Shown: piece by piece, positions 9,039-19,444 of the stretch
Layout of the letters: every line of letters starts with the position of its first letter
Numbering within the stretch: position 1 is the first letter of the stretch
From: Snodgrassella alvi
GTDB lineage: Bacteria; Pseudomonadota; Gammaproteobacteria; Burkholderiales; Neisseriaceae
Assembly (NCBI RefSeq): GCF_002777825.1
Contig: NZ_MEIR01000080.1
Location: 186,001 to 250,000 of the forward strand
Length of the DNA stretch: 64,000 nucleotides
Direction: 5' to 3'
Program-made: the position numbers and the translations under genes
Notes under the pieces: model-generated
The model's input: the letters and a program-made list of their open reading frames with translations, nothing else
Told to the model about the DNA's origin: nothing
The model's database searches: none

Positions 9039-9981
9039 GATTCACAGCGTCCTCTTGCAGCATGGAATTATGACGATCCAGAAATTGCTTGGTACTGTCT
9101 TTTCCCCGCATCTGTAAAATGAAATTACTGACAGCAGCTTCTACCAGTACAGCCAGATTGCGCCCAACTGCTACCGGCAAGGTAACACTGCGAATAGATA
9201 CGTTCAGAATACTTTCTGTTTCACTTTTGATACTCAGGCGGTCTATTCGCTGCATATGTCTGTCATCTGCCAGTACCAGATTGATTATCAGCTGTAACTG
9301 TTTTTTTGGTCGTACGGCAGTTTCACCAAAAATTGCCCGAATATTCAAAACCCCCAAGCCGCGTACTTCAAGAAAGTCTTTCAACAAGGCCGGACAGCGC
9401 CCTTCAAGCGTTTCCGGGCCGATACGATACAGTTCCACTGCATCATCCGCCACCAGGCCATGCCCGCGCGATATCAGTTCCAGCGCCAGCTCACTTTTAC
9501 CCAGTCCAGACTGGCCGATAATCAATACTCCGATTTCAAAAACATCCAGAAATACACCATATTTGACTGTAGATGCAGCCAGTACCCGTTGCAGATAGAT
9601 GCGTAATACATCCATCAGAAAAGGACTTTCCGTCTTGGATGTCAGCAATGGTACATTATGCGTATGGCAATAATCACGCAACATATATGGTACAGGCAAA
9701 TCATTGGCAACAATAATCAGCGACATAGTTAAATCGAATAATTCATTGAGTGTGGTTTTAATTTCACCAGCCTCAATTTTATTCAGATATTCTACTTCAG
9801 CAATCCCGATTACCTGTACCTGATTGGGGTGAATGAAATTCAGGTGACCAACCAGCGCCAGTACCGGTTTATCAGCATCAATACTGATACGATTATCCGC
9901 ACCAGCCGTACCAGCAGACCATGCAAGTTTCAATTTGGTCTGATTGTCATGATATAAGCGCCGTACCGATATACTGGGCAT
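9019..9981 (-). CDS. hprK: HPr kinase/phosphorylase
   Basis: Phosphorylates and dephosphorylates a Ser of HPr. The N-terminal domain (1-135) precedes the catalytic domain, which has Walker A GQSGLGKS (156-163), a [11 protein letters not shown] segment with the catalytic His/Asp residues, and the HprK signature [10 protein letters not shown] (205-214). At 320 residues it has the normal length. Located 12 nt after the stop of ptsN and overlapping rapZ. In betaproteobacteria the PTS is usually regulatory and does not import sugar; no EIIB/EIIC genes are in this window. Confidence 0.93.
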   Translation of the reverse strand: MPSISVRRLYHDNQTKLKLAWSAGTAGADNRISIDADKPVLALVGHLNFIHPNQVQVIGIAEVEYLNKIEAGEIKTTLNELFDLTMSLIIVANDLPVPYMLRDYCHTHNVPLLTSKTESPFLMDVLRIYLQRVLAASTVKYGVFLDVFEIGVLIIGQSGLGKSELALELISRGHGLVADDAVELYRIGPETLEGRCPALLKDFLEVRGLGVLNIRAIFGETAVRPKKQLQLIINLVLADDRHMQRIDRLSIKSETESILNVSIRSVTLPVAVGRNLAVLVEAAVSNFILQMRGKDSTKQFLDRHNSMLQEDAVNHEDSID

Positions 9982-9993
9982 GATAATTCGTCC

Positions 9994-10455
9994 TTACACC
10001 TGTTCTGCTACCAGTATTTCGCGCACACTTTCAGCACTGGTTGCGGATAATAAGGCATTGCGTACTGATTTCTGTGAAAATTTTCCAGCCAGTTCTGATA
10101 ACACATTCAGGTGTCTGGTTGAAGCATTTTCCGGCACCAGCAACACAAATACCATACTAACTGGCTGTTCATCTGGTGCATCAAAGGCGATGGGTGTTTG
10201 CAGCCGAAAAAAAGCCCCTACGGTATCTGTCACTGCGCCAGTACGACCATGAGGAATAGCCACGCCCTTACCTAATGCTGTAGAGCCCAGCTTTTCGCGC
10301 GCAAACAGACAATTAAACACATCTTCCTGAGAAAGACCTGCCTGTTGAGACAACAAATGGCCGGCTTCTTCGAACAGGCGTTTCTTACTGCTTACGTTCA
10401 AATCCAAAACCACATGTGAAACCGGTAAAATATCCCCAATTAAACTCATGCTCAT
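9994..10455 (-). CDS. ptsN: PTS EIIA-Ntr-type regulatory protein PtsN
   Basis: A fructose/mannitol-type EIIA domain protein of 153 residues. The phospho-accepting His is in ALGKGVAIPHGRT (His69). EIIA-Ntr accepts phosphate from NPr/HPr and acts as a regulator, for instance of potassium transport in E. coli. The ATG at 10455 has a well-placed AGGAA 7 nt upstream, so I prefer it to the TTG at 10461. It is the first gene of the ptsN-hprK-rapZ unit, read leftward from a promoter in the AT-rich 10456-10599 interval. Confidence 0.88.
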   Translation of the reverse strand: MSMSLIGDILPVSHVVLDLNVSSKKRLFEEAGHLLSQQAGLSQEDVFNCLFAREKLGSTALGKGVAIPHGRTGAVTDTVGAFFRLQTPIAFDAPDEQPVSMVFVLLVPENASTRHLNVLSELAGKFSQKSVRNALLSATSAESVREILVAEQV

Positions 10456-10599
10456 TTTCAATTCCTATCAAATTACACCATTGGCAGTAACAATCCGGCT
10501 AAGGATATATTTACTGCACCAAATAATGTGCAATTTATTCAAATACAATCAAATTACAAAAAATTTTGTTACTTGCCTGCTTAATACTGCTCTCAATCT

Positions 10600-11514
10600 T
10601 TACGCTTTACCCAGTAAATAATGCAGTAATAGTCCAGTAAACCAGATGAGTCCGATCCGGTTATTACGTACAAACATAGTAAAGCATACTTTACGGTCAC
10701 GGGTACGGATTTTCAGCCACTGCCAATACTGCAAACTGAGTACCAGCGGCAAAGCCAGCCAGTACCAGAAACTGGCATGAATCAGCCAGCCAGCCAAAAT
10801 CATCAGCACATCAAAGCCTGCATGGCACAGCATAGCCGCAGTGATATCATGTTCACCGAAAGTAATTGCAGAAGTATGAATACCAATTTTCAGATCATCT
10901 TCTTTATCTGCCATGGCATAAATGGTGTCATAAGCCAAAGTCCATAACGTATTGGCCGCCAGTAAAATCCATGCAACCGGCGGCACATGATTGCTAACAG
11001 CAGCAAACGCCATCGGAATGCCAAACGAAAATGCCAGACCAAGATATAGCTGCGGCAAGGGAAAAAAACGCTTGGTAAACGGATACGTTATGGCAAGAAA
11101 CAGCGCCGGAATACTCATAATACAAGTTAGCCGATTCATAGGCAGTAAACACAGCGCTGCCAAAGCACACAATAACAGAGTTAATGTAAGTGCTTCCTTC
11201 TTGCTGGCCTTTTTCAAGGCAAATGGCCGCTGATTGGTACGTTCAACGGCACCATCAAAATTGCGGTCTGCATAATCATTAATCACACAACCAGCACTGC
11301 GCATTAAAAATGTACCAATAGTAAACAACAATAAGAGAAGCCCGTCCGGATGGCCATCTGCGGCAATCCATAATGCCCACCAAGTTGGCCACAACAGCAG
11401 TAAGGTGCCAATTGGCCGTTCTACACGCATTAGCTGCATATAAACATGAAGGCGATCCGCAAGCTGCGAGCACTTTTTGTGCTCCAATTCCCCTTCAACA
11501 GAAAATCGATTCAC
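10600..11514 (-). CDS. ubiA: 4-hydroxybenzoate octaprenyltransferase
   Basis: An inner-membrane prenyltransferase that joins the polyprenyl chain to 4-hydroxybenzoate in ubiquinone synthesis. The two Asp-rich Mg-diphosphate motifs are present: NDYADRNFD (79-87) and [13 protein letters not shown] (195-207). About eight or nine hydrophobic segments surround them. [19 protein letters not shown] near the N-terminus is characteristic. At 304 residues it is of normal length. A single gene, divergent from sixA. Confidence 0.93.
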   Translation of the reverse strand: MNRFSVEGELEHKKCSQLADRLHVYMQLMRVERPIGTLLLLWPTWWALWIAADGHPDGLLLLLFTIGTFLMRSAGCVINDYADRNFDGAVERTNQRPFALKKASKKEALTLTLLLCALAALCLLPMNRLTCIMSIPALFLAITYPFTKRFFPLPQLYLGLAFSFGIPMAFAAVSNHVPPVAWILLAANTLWTLAYDTIYAMADKEDDLKIGIHTSAITFGEHDITAAMLCHAGFDVLMILAGWLIHASFWYWLALPLVLSLQYWQWLKIRTRDRKVCFTMFVRNNRIGLIWFTGLLLHYLLGKA

Positions 11515-11685
11515 ACCAGTCTTTCAATGTTAATGCTTGATTAAAAAACACAAAGATAGTCTGTCTAACATTGCCAGAACCATCAAGATGCCACTACTAT
11601 CATATAGCTGTCTGCAAACCAAACAATTGTAACATAAGCATAACAGCTCACTGTATTTTGATGCCATTATCCGAAAGAGTAAGAT

Positions 11686-12150
11686 ATGGATTTAATTTTA
11701 TGGCGCCATGCCGAAGCTGAAGACAACAGGGATGATCTGGCGCGCAGATTAACAAACAAAGGACAGCAACAGGCTAAACTCAGCGCCCAGTGGCTACAGC
11801 AACATTTGCCTGCCAACTTTCAGGTTTATTGCTCTGAAGCAGTACGGACACAGCAAACTGCAAAATATCTTAAACAGCCTTTGTCTGTGCATAAATTACT
11901 TAATCCAGACAGCCATCCGCTCAATCTGGCTACATTTCTGCAACAGCAGCCACCAACTGCTACCCAGATATGGGTTGGTCATCAGCCGTGGATTGGCCAG
12001 TTTTGCGCCTATCTGCTCAATGGTGTGTGGTTACCACAACAATTCTGGGCGATAAAAAAATCGGCCTTCTGGTGGTTTGATATCCGTTTTTATCAGCAGC
12101 ACCATCAGGCTCGTTTAAAAATAGCCTTGTGTCCCACTGCTTTGAAATAA
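11686..12150 (+). CDS. sixA: Phosphohistidine phosphatase SixA-like
   Basis: A 154-residue protein of the histidine phosphatase superfamily. It opens MDLILWRHAEAED with the RHAE catalytic motif (His8), and the second conserved His lies in WVGHQPW. SixA of E. coli removes phosphate from NPr/HPt histidines, so a link with the nitrogen-PTS genes 1.2 kb away is plausible but only inferred. The family also includes phosphatases of other substrates. Confidence 0.85.
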   Translation: MDLILWRHAEAEDNRDDLARRLTNKGQQQAKLSAQWLQQHLPANFQVYCSEAVRTQQTAKYLKQPLSVHKLLNPDSHPLNLATFLQQQPPTATQIWVGHQPWIGQFCAYLLNGVWLPQQFWAIKKSAFWWFDIRFYQQHHQARLKIALCPTALK

Positions 12151-12191
12151 ACAGTATACAAATAAGCAATTAACACGAAAGCACAAATGCT

Positions 12192-12548
12192 ATGAATTTC
12201 TTACCCAAAAGAGTGAATGTTCGCCATTCCTGGTTTAATGAGCAGGGCTTTTTAGCCAAGTTGGCCAAAAACGCCTTGCGTCTGGGCAAACCGGTTGCCA
12301 TACAACTATATACCTTATATCTGCTGTTTAAATCACCCGAGACACCATTACGCAGCAAAATGTTGATTCTGGGTGCATTAGTCTACTTTCTCAGCCCGAT
12401 TGACCTGATTCCCGATTTTCTTGGGCCATTCGGATTCACTGATGACATAGCAGTGATCACCATGGTGTGCAGGCAATTACAGGCAGCCATTACACCTGCT
12501 CTGAAAGAGCAGGCTCTGGCGGCAATTGCACGATTCTTTCCTAAATAA
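12192..12548 (+). CDS. YkvA-type DUF1232 protein
   Basis: A 118-residue protein with the DUF1232 core: KMLILGALVYFLSPIDLIPD, then FGFTDDIAVI. The YFLSPIDLIPD motif defines the family, whose members are small membrane-associated proteins of unknown role. One hydrophobic helix spans about 55-70. The N-terminal 45 residues are basic. It lies 41 nt after sixA on the same strand and could share its transcript. Confidence 0.82.
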   Translation: MNFLPKRVNVRHSWFNEQGFLAKLAKNALRLGKPVAIQLYTLYLLFKSPETPLRSKMLILGALVYFLSPIDLIPDFLGPFGFTDDIAVITMVCRQLQAAITPALKEQALAAIARFFPK

Positions 12549-12605
12549 AACACAGTAAAATATTAAGCAAAATTTGTTTTTAAACCGGATAATTCTCAGC
12601 CGCAT

Positions 12606-13328
12606 TCATTGCTGCGTCTGGTATCTCAGCATAAATTTATCGAGAAAAACAAATAGCTGCTGATTCATTGCCATGTAATCAAACGATTGTATTTCCCGTT
12701 CAGATTGAATAAAAGGGTATGTACCTGCATGATGTAAATCTGTTCCAGAATGCGTAATCAGTGCATTGATTGCTGCTGTATTCAGCTCCAAATGACATTG
12801 AAACCCATATACCAAAGGTGCATAACGTACAATCTGCCGCGGACAGCCGGTACTGTAAGCCAGAATCTGTGCCTGTGGTGTTAAGCCCGGCATATCTCCA
12901 TGCCAGTGCCCTACAACTAACTCCTTACCAAAATGCGCAATAAGCTCATCAGTTAAACCTGCTGAGGTTAGATATATCGGGAAATAACCTATTTCCTTAT
13001 CGGGACTGGTTTCTACCATTCCACCCAACGCCTGTCCTATTAACTGCGCACCCAGACAAATACCCAATACAGCTTTACCTTTGTCAACAGCATCAGTAAT
13101 CAGTTTTTGTTCTGCGTTACTATCAAAATAGCAGCATTCCTTAGTTGAGGTCAAAGGTGATTGCGGGCCACCCATAATAATCAACATATCCAGATTCACG
13201 GCAGAATCTGGCAGCTTTTCTCCAAGATACAGACGTGAATATGAAATGTGATGCCTTCTGCTTTTCGCCCACTCTTCGCAAGCTGCCGGGCCTTCAAAAT
13301 CTTCGTGAATAATAAAATGTACATGCAT
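12606..13328 (-). CDS. Class I glutamine amidotransferase (stand-alone)
   Basis: A 240-residue GMP-synthase-like amidotransferase domain without a synthetase partner. The nucleophile elbow GICLGAQ places the catalytic Cys at 91; His179 and Glu181 lie in the QCHLE segment, a variant of the usual HPE motif. MGGPQSP forms the oxyanion region. Such stand-alone proteins release ammonia from glutamine or hydrolyse gamma-glutamyl compounds; the substrate is unknown here. Upstream of the start an AGGAG-type site is visible (AAAGGAGAGTAGGA just before the ATG). Confidence 0.82.
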   Translation of the reverse strand: MHVHFIIHEDFEGPAACEEWAKSRRHHISYSRLYLGEKLPDSAVNLDMLIIMGGPQSPLTSTKECCYFDSNAEQKLITDAVDKGKAVLGICLGAQLIGQALGGMVETSPDKEIGYFPIYLTSAGLTDELIAHFGKELVVGHWHGDMPGLTPQAQILAYSTGCPRQIVRYAPLVYGFQCHLELNTAAINALITHSGTDLHHAGTYPFIQSEREIQSFDYMAMNQQLFVFLDKFMLRYQTQQ

Positions 13329-13447
13329 TCCTACTCTCCTTTATGGATTCGAATCAGCTTTGACAAGGCAAAACTATACCGTTTTACCGACCAGATATCG
13401 AACCTAAACAGGATTTTTATTTGCATATAAGAGCAGGCAAACGCAAT

Positions 13448-13475
13448 AGCACCGTACTTTGAAAAGTACGGTGCT
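13448..13475. terminator. Hairpin downstream of aspD
   Basis: 12-bp perfect arms (AGCACCGTACTT and complement) around a 4-nt loop, 25 nt past the aspD stop. The T tract on the minus strand is weak, so the terminator call is moderate. Confidence 0.6.
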
Positions 13476-13500
13476 GACATTTAAGCTACAGTAAAATTAA

Positions 13501-15111
<1,611 letters not shown>

Positions 15112-15124
15112 TTAAAAGCACATA

Positions 15125-16825
15125 TCAGACAAGAGCCACAATCAATGGTCCTAACAATGTTAGGAACACATTGGCTAATGCATATGTAACGGCAAATGGA
15201 GTAGTCGGAATAGCATTACCTGCTTTATCCAGAACTTCACCAAATGCAGGATTGGCACTACGTGAACCAGATAAAGCACCAGCAAAAACTGCTGCATTGT
15301 CATAACGGAGCACATAGCGACCAAAGAAAATAGCCAGAATCATTGGAACCAGAGTAACTACGACACCAATCAAAAACAGAGTCAATCCATGTTCTTTAAT
15401 AGTCGTAATTGCCTGTAATCCAGACTGCAAACCTACTACAGACACAAAACCAGCCAAACCAAAGTCTTTCATAAACTGGGAAGCAGCAGCCGGCATATTG
15501 CCAAAGGTCTGTTTACGGGCACGTAACCAGCCAAAAAACAAACCGGACAACAACGCACCACCACCGGCACCCAAAGTAATTGGAATATTGCCAACACGAA
15601 CCACTATCCAACCGATAATCAGGCCAAGCACAACACCCAAACCGTGATAAGCCCAGTCAGTTTTACTGTTGACAGTAATCGGCGCGCCAATAATATGAAC
15701 GACACGATTAATATCACTGGTAGCACCGTAAATAGTCATCACATCGCCCATCTTGAATTCTGTGTCAGGAGTGATATCCAGTTTTTCACCATTGCGATGC
15801 AATTCAATCAGATAGACACCATGCTGAATTTCGAAGTCATTGTCACTTTGATGTACTTTAGAGCGAATTTCAGCCATGGTTTTGTTGGCATATTCTGGAT
15901 TGCGGAATACCACATTTCTGGTATCAACAATGACTTCCAGACCATGCTCAGAATCCAGCTCGCGGCCAAACAGAGTGCTCACAGAGGTAACTGCTTCTCT
16001 ACGGCCAACAATGAGAATAATGTCATCCTGTTTAAGCACTGTAGACGGCGTACAATCAATCAGATTGCCATGACGTTTAATGCGCTCAATAGTAATACCC
16101 AGATTTTCCAGCTCTATATCCTTAATGGTTTTATGAATATCACGTTCAACCACATAGATACGGCCAACCATCTGCGTAATTGCCATCCCCTGATTGCCTT
16201 CCAGTGCCATGGCACCTTTCAGTTGCTCAGCTTCGGCAGCTACTGCATCATCGCGAATATCTCGCCCCATGATTTTTGGCAGCACATTCATACAGATAAT
16301 GATTGCACCCAGTGAACCAAAGATATAAGTCACTGCATAACCAATGGCTACATTAGCCTGCAATTGCTGCAATTCATTTGCAGGCAGACCCATATGCGTT
16401 AAAGCATCAGCAGCAGTACCTAGAATGGCTGACTGTGTTAAACCACCGGCAGCTAAACCAGCAGCTAAACCTTTATCCAGATGGAACAGACGTGCCATAA
16501 TCATCACCGTAATAAAGCCGGTAATGGCAATGAACAGCGCCAGAAAGATTTCACGTAGAGTTTTGACGCCCAATGAACGGAAGAACTGAGGGCCACTTTC
16601 ATAACCAACAGCATAAATAAATAAAGTAAACAGCAATGCTTTAAGACCTGAATCAATGTGAACATTGAGCAGGCTCAAAATCACCGCCACCAACAGAGAG
16701 CCAGCAACTCCGCCAAGCTGGAATTTACCGAAACGAAAACTGCCCAGTAAATAGCCCAGACTTAACGACAGAAACAACAGAATAACCGGCGATTCCTGAA
16801 TATTAGTCAATACCCAATTCAACAT
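15125..16825 (-). CDS. aspT: Aspartate:alanine antiporter
   Basis: An inner-membrane exchanger of the AAEx family, importing aspartate and exporting alanine. The architecture is canonical for 566 residues: an N-terminal membrane block (to about 180), two TrkA-C-like cytoplasmic domains (about 205-295 and 300-380; IVERDIHKTIKDIEL and GDVMTIYG are visible), and a second membrane block to the end. The conserved SGSRSANPAFGEV segment is near the C-terminus. A strong AGGAGAAGG ribosome-binding site precedes the ATG. A 26-nt palindrome lies 63 nt upstream. Confidence 0.92.
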   Translation of the reverse strand: MLNWVLTNIQESPVILLFLSLSLGYLLGSFRFGKFQLGGVAGSLLVAVILSLLNVHIDSGLKALLFTLFIYAVGYESGPQFFRSLGVKTLREIFLALFIAITGFITVMIMARLFHLDKGLAAGLAAGGLTQSAILGTAADALTHMGLPANELQQLQANVAIGYAVTYIFGSLGAIIICMNVLPKIMGRDIRDDAVAAEAEQLKGAMALEGNQGMAITQMVGRIYVVERDIHKTIKDIELENLGITIERIKRHGNLIDCTPSTVLKQDDIILIVGRREAVTSVSTLFGRELDSEHGLEVIVDTRNVVFRNPEYANKTMAEIRSKVHQSDNDFEIQHGVYLIELHRNGEKLDITPDTEFKMGDVMTIYGATSDINRVVHIIGAPITVNSKTDWAYHGLGVVLGLIIGWIVVRVGNIPITLGAGGGALLSGLFFGWLRARKQTFGNMPAAASQFMKDFGLAGFVSVVGLQSGLQAITTIKEHGLTLFLIGVVVTLVPMILAIFFGRYVLRYDNAAVFAGALSGSRSANPAFGEVLDKAGNAIPTTPFAVTYALANVFLTLLGPLIVALV

Positions 16826-17552
16826 ATGTCTACCTTCTCCTGAAAGAACGAAGATTAGTGTGCGCTTGTGCGATTTTAATTTTTGTCTTTATTTTCATAG
16901 GTATGAAAATAAATGATAACTTTGGTATTTTGTTAACACCAAAAGCATATAATTAAATTAAATAACCACGTTTAAGTTATATGTAAGAATAATTTCACAC
17001 TTACCGAAAAAGTAGATATAAGCCACTTTTTCATTGATTCAAAAAGAGAAAAGTTAAGAATATGTTTAGAAAATTTAATTAATATATTAATAAAATAAAG
17101 AATAAATTATGCTATAAATATAATAATTATAAAATAATCTAATAATTCTATATTTAGCATACAAATTAAATAATCCATTTTTTTCTAAATATATTTATAT
17201 ATATGGCATATATTATTATTAAGCTATATAAATGCCTATCGCAACATAAGCAACAACTCATAACATATTGAAATAGTAACAAGAATCCAAATTTAAAAAC
17301 CGGCCATTTCTGCCTGATTCCGTGGCCATTTTACAACAAAATCCATTTTTTCCTAAAAAAAATGAAAATAAAATTAACATAAATTGCAAATTAAAAATAT
17401 TTCCTCTGGCATAGGGCTAACTAATTCCATTCTGCTACACAAAATTTACACAAAAAATAATTGCAAACCTGCTGGCCAAAATCCTACCCATAAATAACAG
17501 CATGCAGTGAGTCTGAGTAGCAAATAGGCAATTACCAGCAAAGAAAAAAAGA
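16826..17552. other. Long AT-rich intergenic region upstream of aspT
   Basis: Over 700 bases without a supportable gene, very AT-rich between about 16,900 and 17,450 with many short A/T runs. It holds the aspT promoter region and the palindrome at 16888-16913. No tRNA-like or protein-like signal was seen in the rest. Confidence 0.6.
16888..16913. promoter_or_regulatory. 26-nt palindrome upstream of aspT-aspD (candidate operator)
   Basis: Perfect 12-bp arms, TTTATTTTCATA and TATGAAAATAAA, separated by GG. It lies 63 nt upstream of the aspT start codon, in the expected promoter zone. The size and symmetry suit a dimeric repressor or activator site. The regulator is unknown. Confidence 0.5.
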
Positions 17553-17579
17553 AAAGCCTGAAAAAAGCTTTCAGGCTTT
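17553..17579 (-). terminator. Terminator of the patatin-like gene
   Basis: 11-bp perfect arms (AAAGCCTGAAA and complement), 5-nt loop. On the minus strand a T-rich run (TTCTTTTTTTC) follows. It lies about 110 nt after the patatin gene stop. Confidence 0.8.
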
Positions 17580-17689
17580 ATTAATAATGATTTTTATATA
17601 AAACTCATTGAGTAATGGCAAAAGGGTAACCGCAACAGATGCACACTTATCCGGTAACCCACTTTATTTGTTTAGTCAGGCCAGATAAA

Positions 17690-19249
17690 TCAGCGTAGCA
17701 ACGGTAGCGATTCGGTATTGATAAAATTGACTACATTATTTAAATCATTTTGTGGATTATCAACCATATCAGAATTTCTGGTATCCGCTGCTGTATCAGA
17801 ATCTGCATCAGATGCTTCATCATCATATAGAGTAAATGATTCCGTCTTAGGCGCTGAAGATGGTACACCTATGTCTTTAATCAGCCGCTGATACTCGGGA
17901 GATTGTGCCAACAACAGTTTAGCAGCCTTGCGCAAATTATTGACCTCACTATGAGCCAGATAAAACGTAGTCGGAATATGAATTACTTTTTCTCTCAAAG
18001 GTGAAGGCGGCAAATCCAGCAAATTTACACTGATATAATAGACACGTGGCGCGTTCTCACCTCGATTCTCGTTCCACCATTCAGCATATTTTTGAAACTG
18101 ACGCTGCGTATCTTCCGAATACTTCTCAATCGGAATACTGGTCAATGCCCTGACTACATCTGTCGTACCCGGAACACTGGCACTACCGTCAATTTCATTT
18201 TTCCGCTGCGACTGTGCATTGACATTAATAATAATGATTTTATGAATCTTCGCCGATTCCAACCGGTCGTACAGAGTTTTATTACTATATAGTTCAGTCG
18301 TATCCAGCAGGCTGCGTAAGCCAAGATTATCAGTCAATCCACCATCCAGTAAGTGAATATAAGGCCTTTTCTGGCTATCCTGATACTGTTTTAAATTGGC
18401 ACGGTAAACCGCGCGCGTCTGGGCACGAAAAGCTGTGGTACCAGTAGCATCCGCAGTATCGCTATCCACTAGATCATTTGGCAATTGATAGTGGCAGTTG
18501 CCGCCATTGTTATTCAGTGTTACCGGAGCAAATACCAACGGTACCGCGCTGGAAGCAGCCACTGCCCGTGCAATAGATACCTTGGTTAAATCCAGACAGA
18601 GCACATCAAAATACTCTTGAGTAAAATCCAGCCGGCTACCCAGACTCATATCCGTGGCACTAATCACAACAAACGGCCCCTGACGTTTATTATTTAAATC
18701 GGCATAGGTAGCACCATGATATAAATGTAAATCTAGCTGCTCTTGCAACAAATCCCCGCGACCAAACTCAGGTGAAGCCAGCCGCGACCAGTTTGCCATC
18801 GAAAAAACCTGCCCGATAAGCATTTTCTGTAAATTCTGATTGAGAAAATTATGCTCAAATCTGGGAATCGTTTCTGCACCATGCAGGCCAAAATAAGTAG
18901 CCAGTACAGAACCGCCAGAAATACCATAGGCCACATCTACTGTATCCAGCAAGCTGGTTTGCCGGCCACCTATTTTCACCTGCTGCTGTTTCAGCGATTC
19001 AAGAACGCCATAGCCAAAGGCTGCTGCACGTGTGCCGCCACCAGAGAACATAACAATACCAATTACATCATCTCTTTTATCCGTATTATTATTTAGTAAA
19101 GCATTTTGCAGTCGATAGCCCTTATTTTCATTAATATGATCAATCGTTGCCACCGGCTGATATTGCAAAGTAGCACAGGCATTCAATCCGAATACAACAA
19201 TCAAAGTTAGCATCAGCCATATTGTGGATCGAGTAATACACTGCGGCAT
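17690..19249 (-). CDS. Patatin-like phospholipase lipoprotein
   Basis: A 519-residue protein with a lipoprotein signal: hydrophobic stretch then lipobox LNAC (Cys25). The patatin domain follows: oxyanion loop GGGTR (70-74), nucleophile elbow GISGG with Ser111, and the catalytic Asp302 in LLDGGLTDNLG. Patatin enzymes are Ser/Asp-dyad lipid acyl hydrolases; as a lipoprotein it probably acts in the periplasm or at the outer membrane. The ATG at 19249 is preferred because a GGGAG site lies 7 nt upstream and the lipid signal starts there. The C-terminal ~60 residues are Asp/Ser-rich and unstructured-looking. A monocistronic gene with its own terminator. Confidence 0.87.
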   Translation of the reverse strand: MPQCITRSTIWLMLTLIVVFGLNACATLQYQPVATIDHINENKGYRLQNALLNNNTDKRDDVIGIVMFSGGGTRAAAFGYGVLESLKQQQVKIGGRQTSLLDTVDVAYGISGGSVLATYFGLHGAETIPRFEHNFLNQNLQKMLIGQVFSMANWSRLASPEFGRGDLLQEQLDLHLYHGATYADLNNKRQGPFVVISATDMSLGSRLDFTQEYFDVLCLDLTKVSIARAVAASSAVPLVFAPVTLNNNGGNCHYQLPNDLVDSDTADATGTTAFRAQTRAVYRANLKQYQDSQKRPYIHLLDGGLTDNLGLRSLLDTTELYSNKTLYDRLESAKIHKIIIINVNAQSQRKNEIDGSASVPGTTDVVRALTSIPIEKYSEDTQRQFQKYAEWWNENRGENAPRVYYISVNLLDLPPSPLREKVIHIPTTFYLAHSEVNNLRKAAKLLLAQSPEYQRLIKDIGVPSSAPKTESFTLYDDEASDADSDTAADTRNSDMVDNPQNDLNNVVNFINTESLPLLR

Positions 19250-19444
19250 GTATGGCTCCCAGACCAAAAAAAGCGTATCAAAATATTCTATTCAATTATC
19301 AATAATACTATTTGTTTATTGATTAAGGTACCAGTGTAACATTGTTACCACTATTCAACCTTATCAGTCCTACTTTGTAAGTATACTATCAAACTATTAA
19401 ATTACCGATATAGTCAGGAAACCAAATTCTGTTGCGCGTATTGG

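Noticed and set aside
15644-16315. 223-residue open frame on the plus strand within aspT
   Set aside because: It is antisense to a full-length, well-conserved transporter and shows no protein-like pattern.
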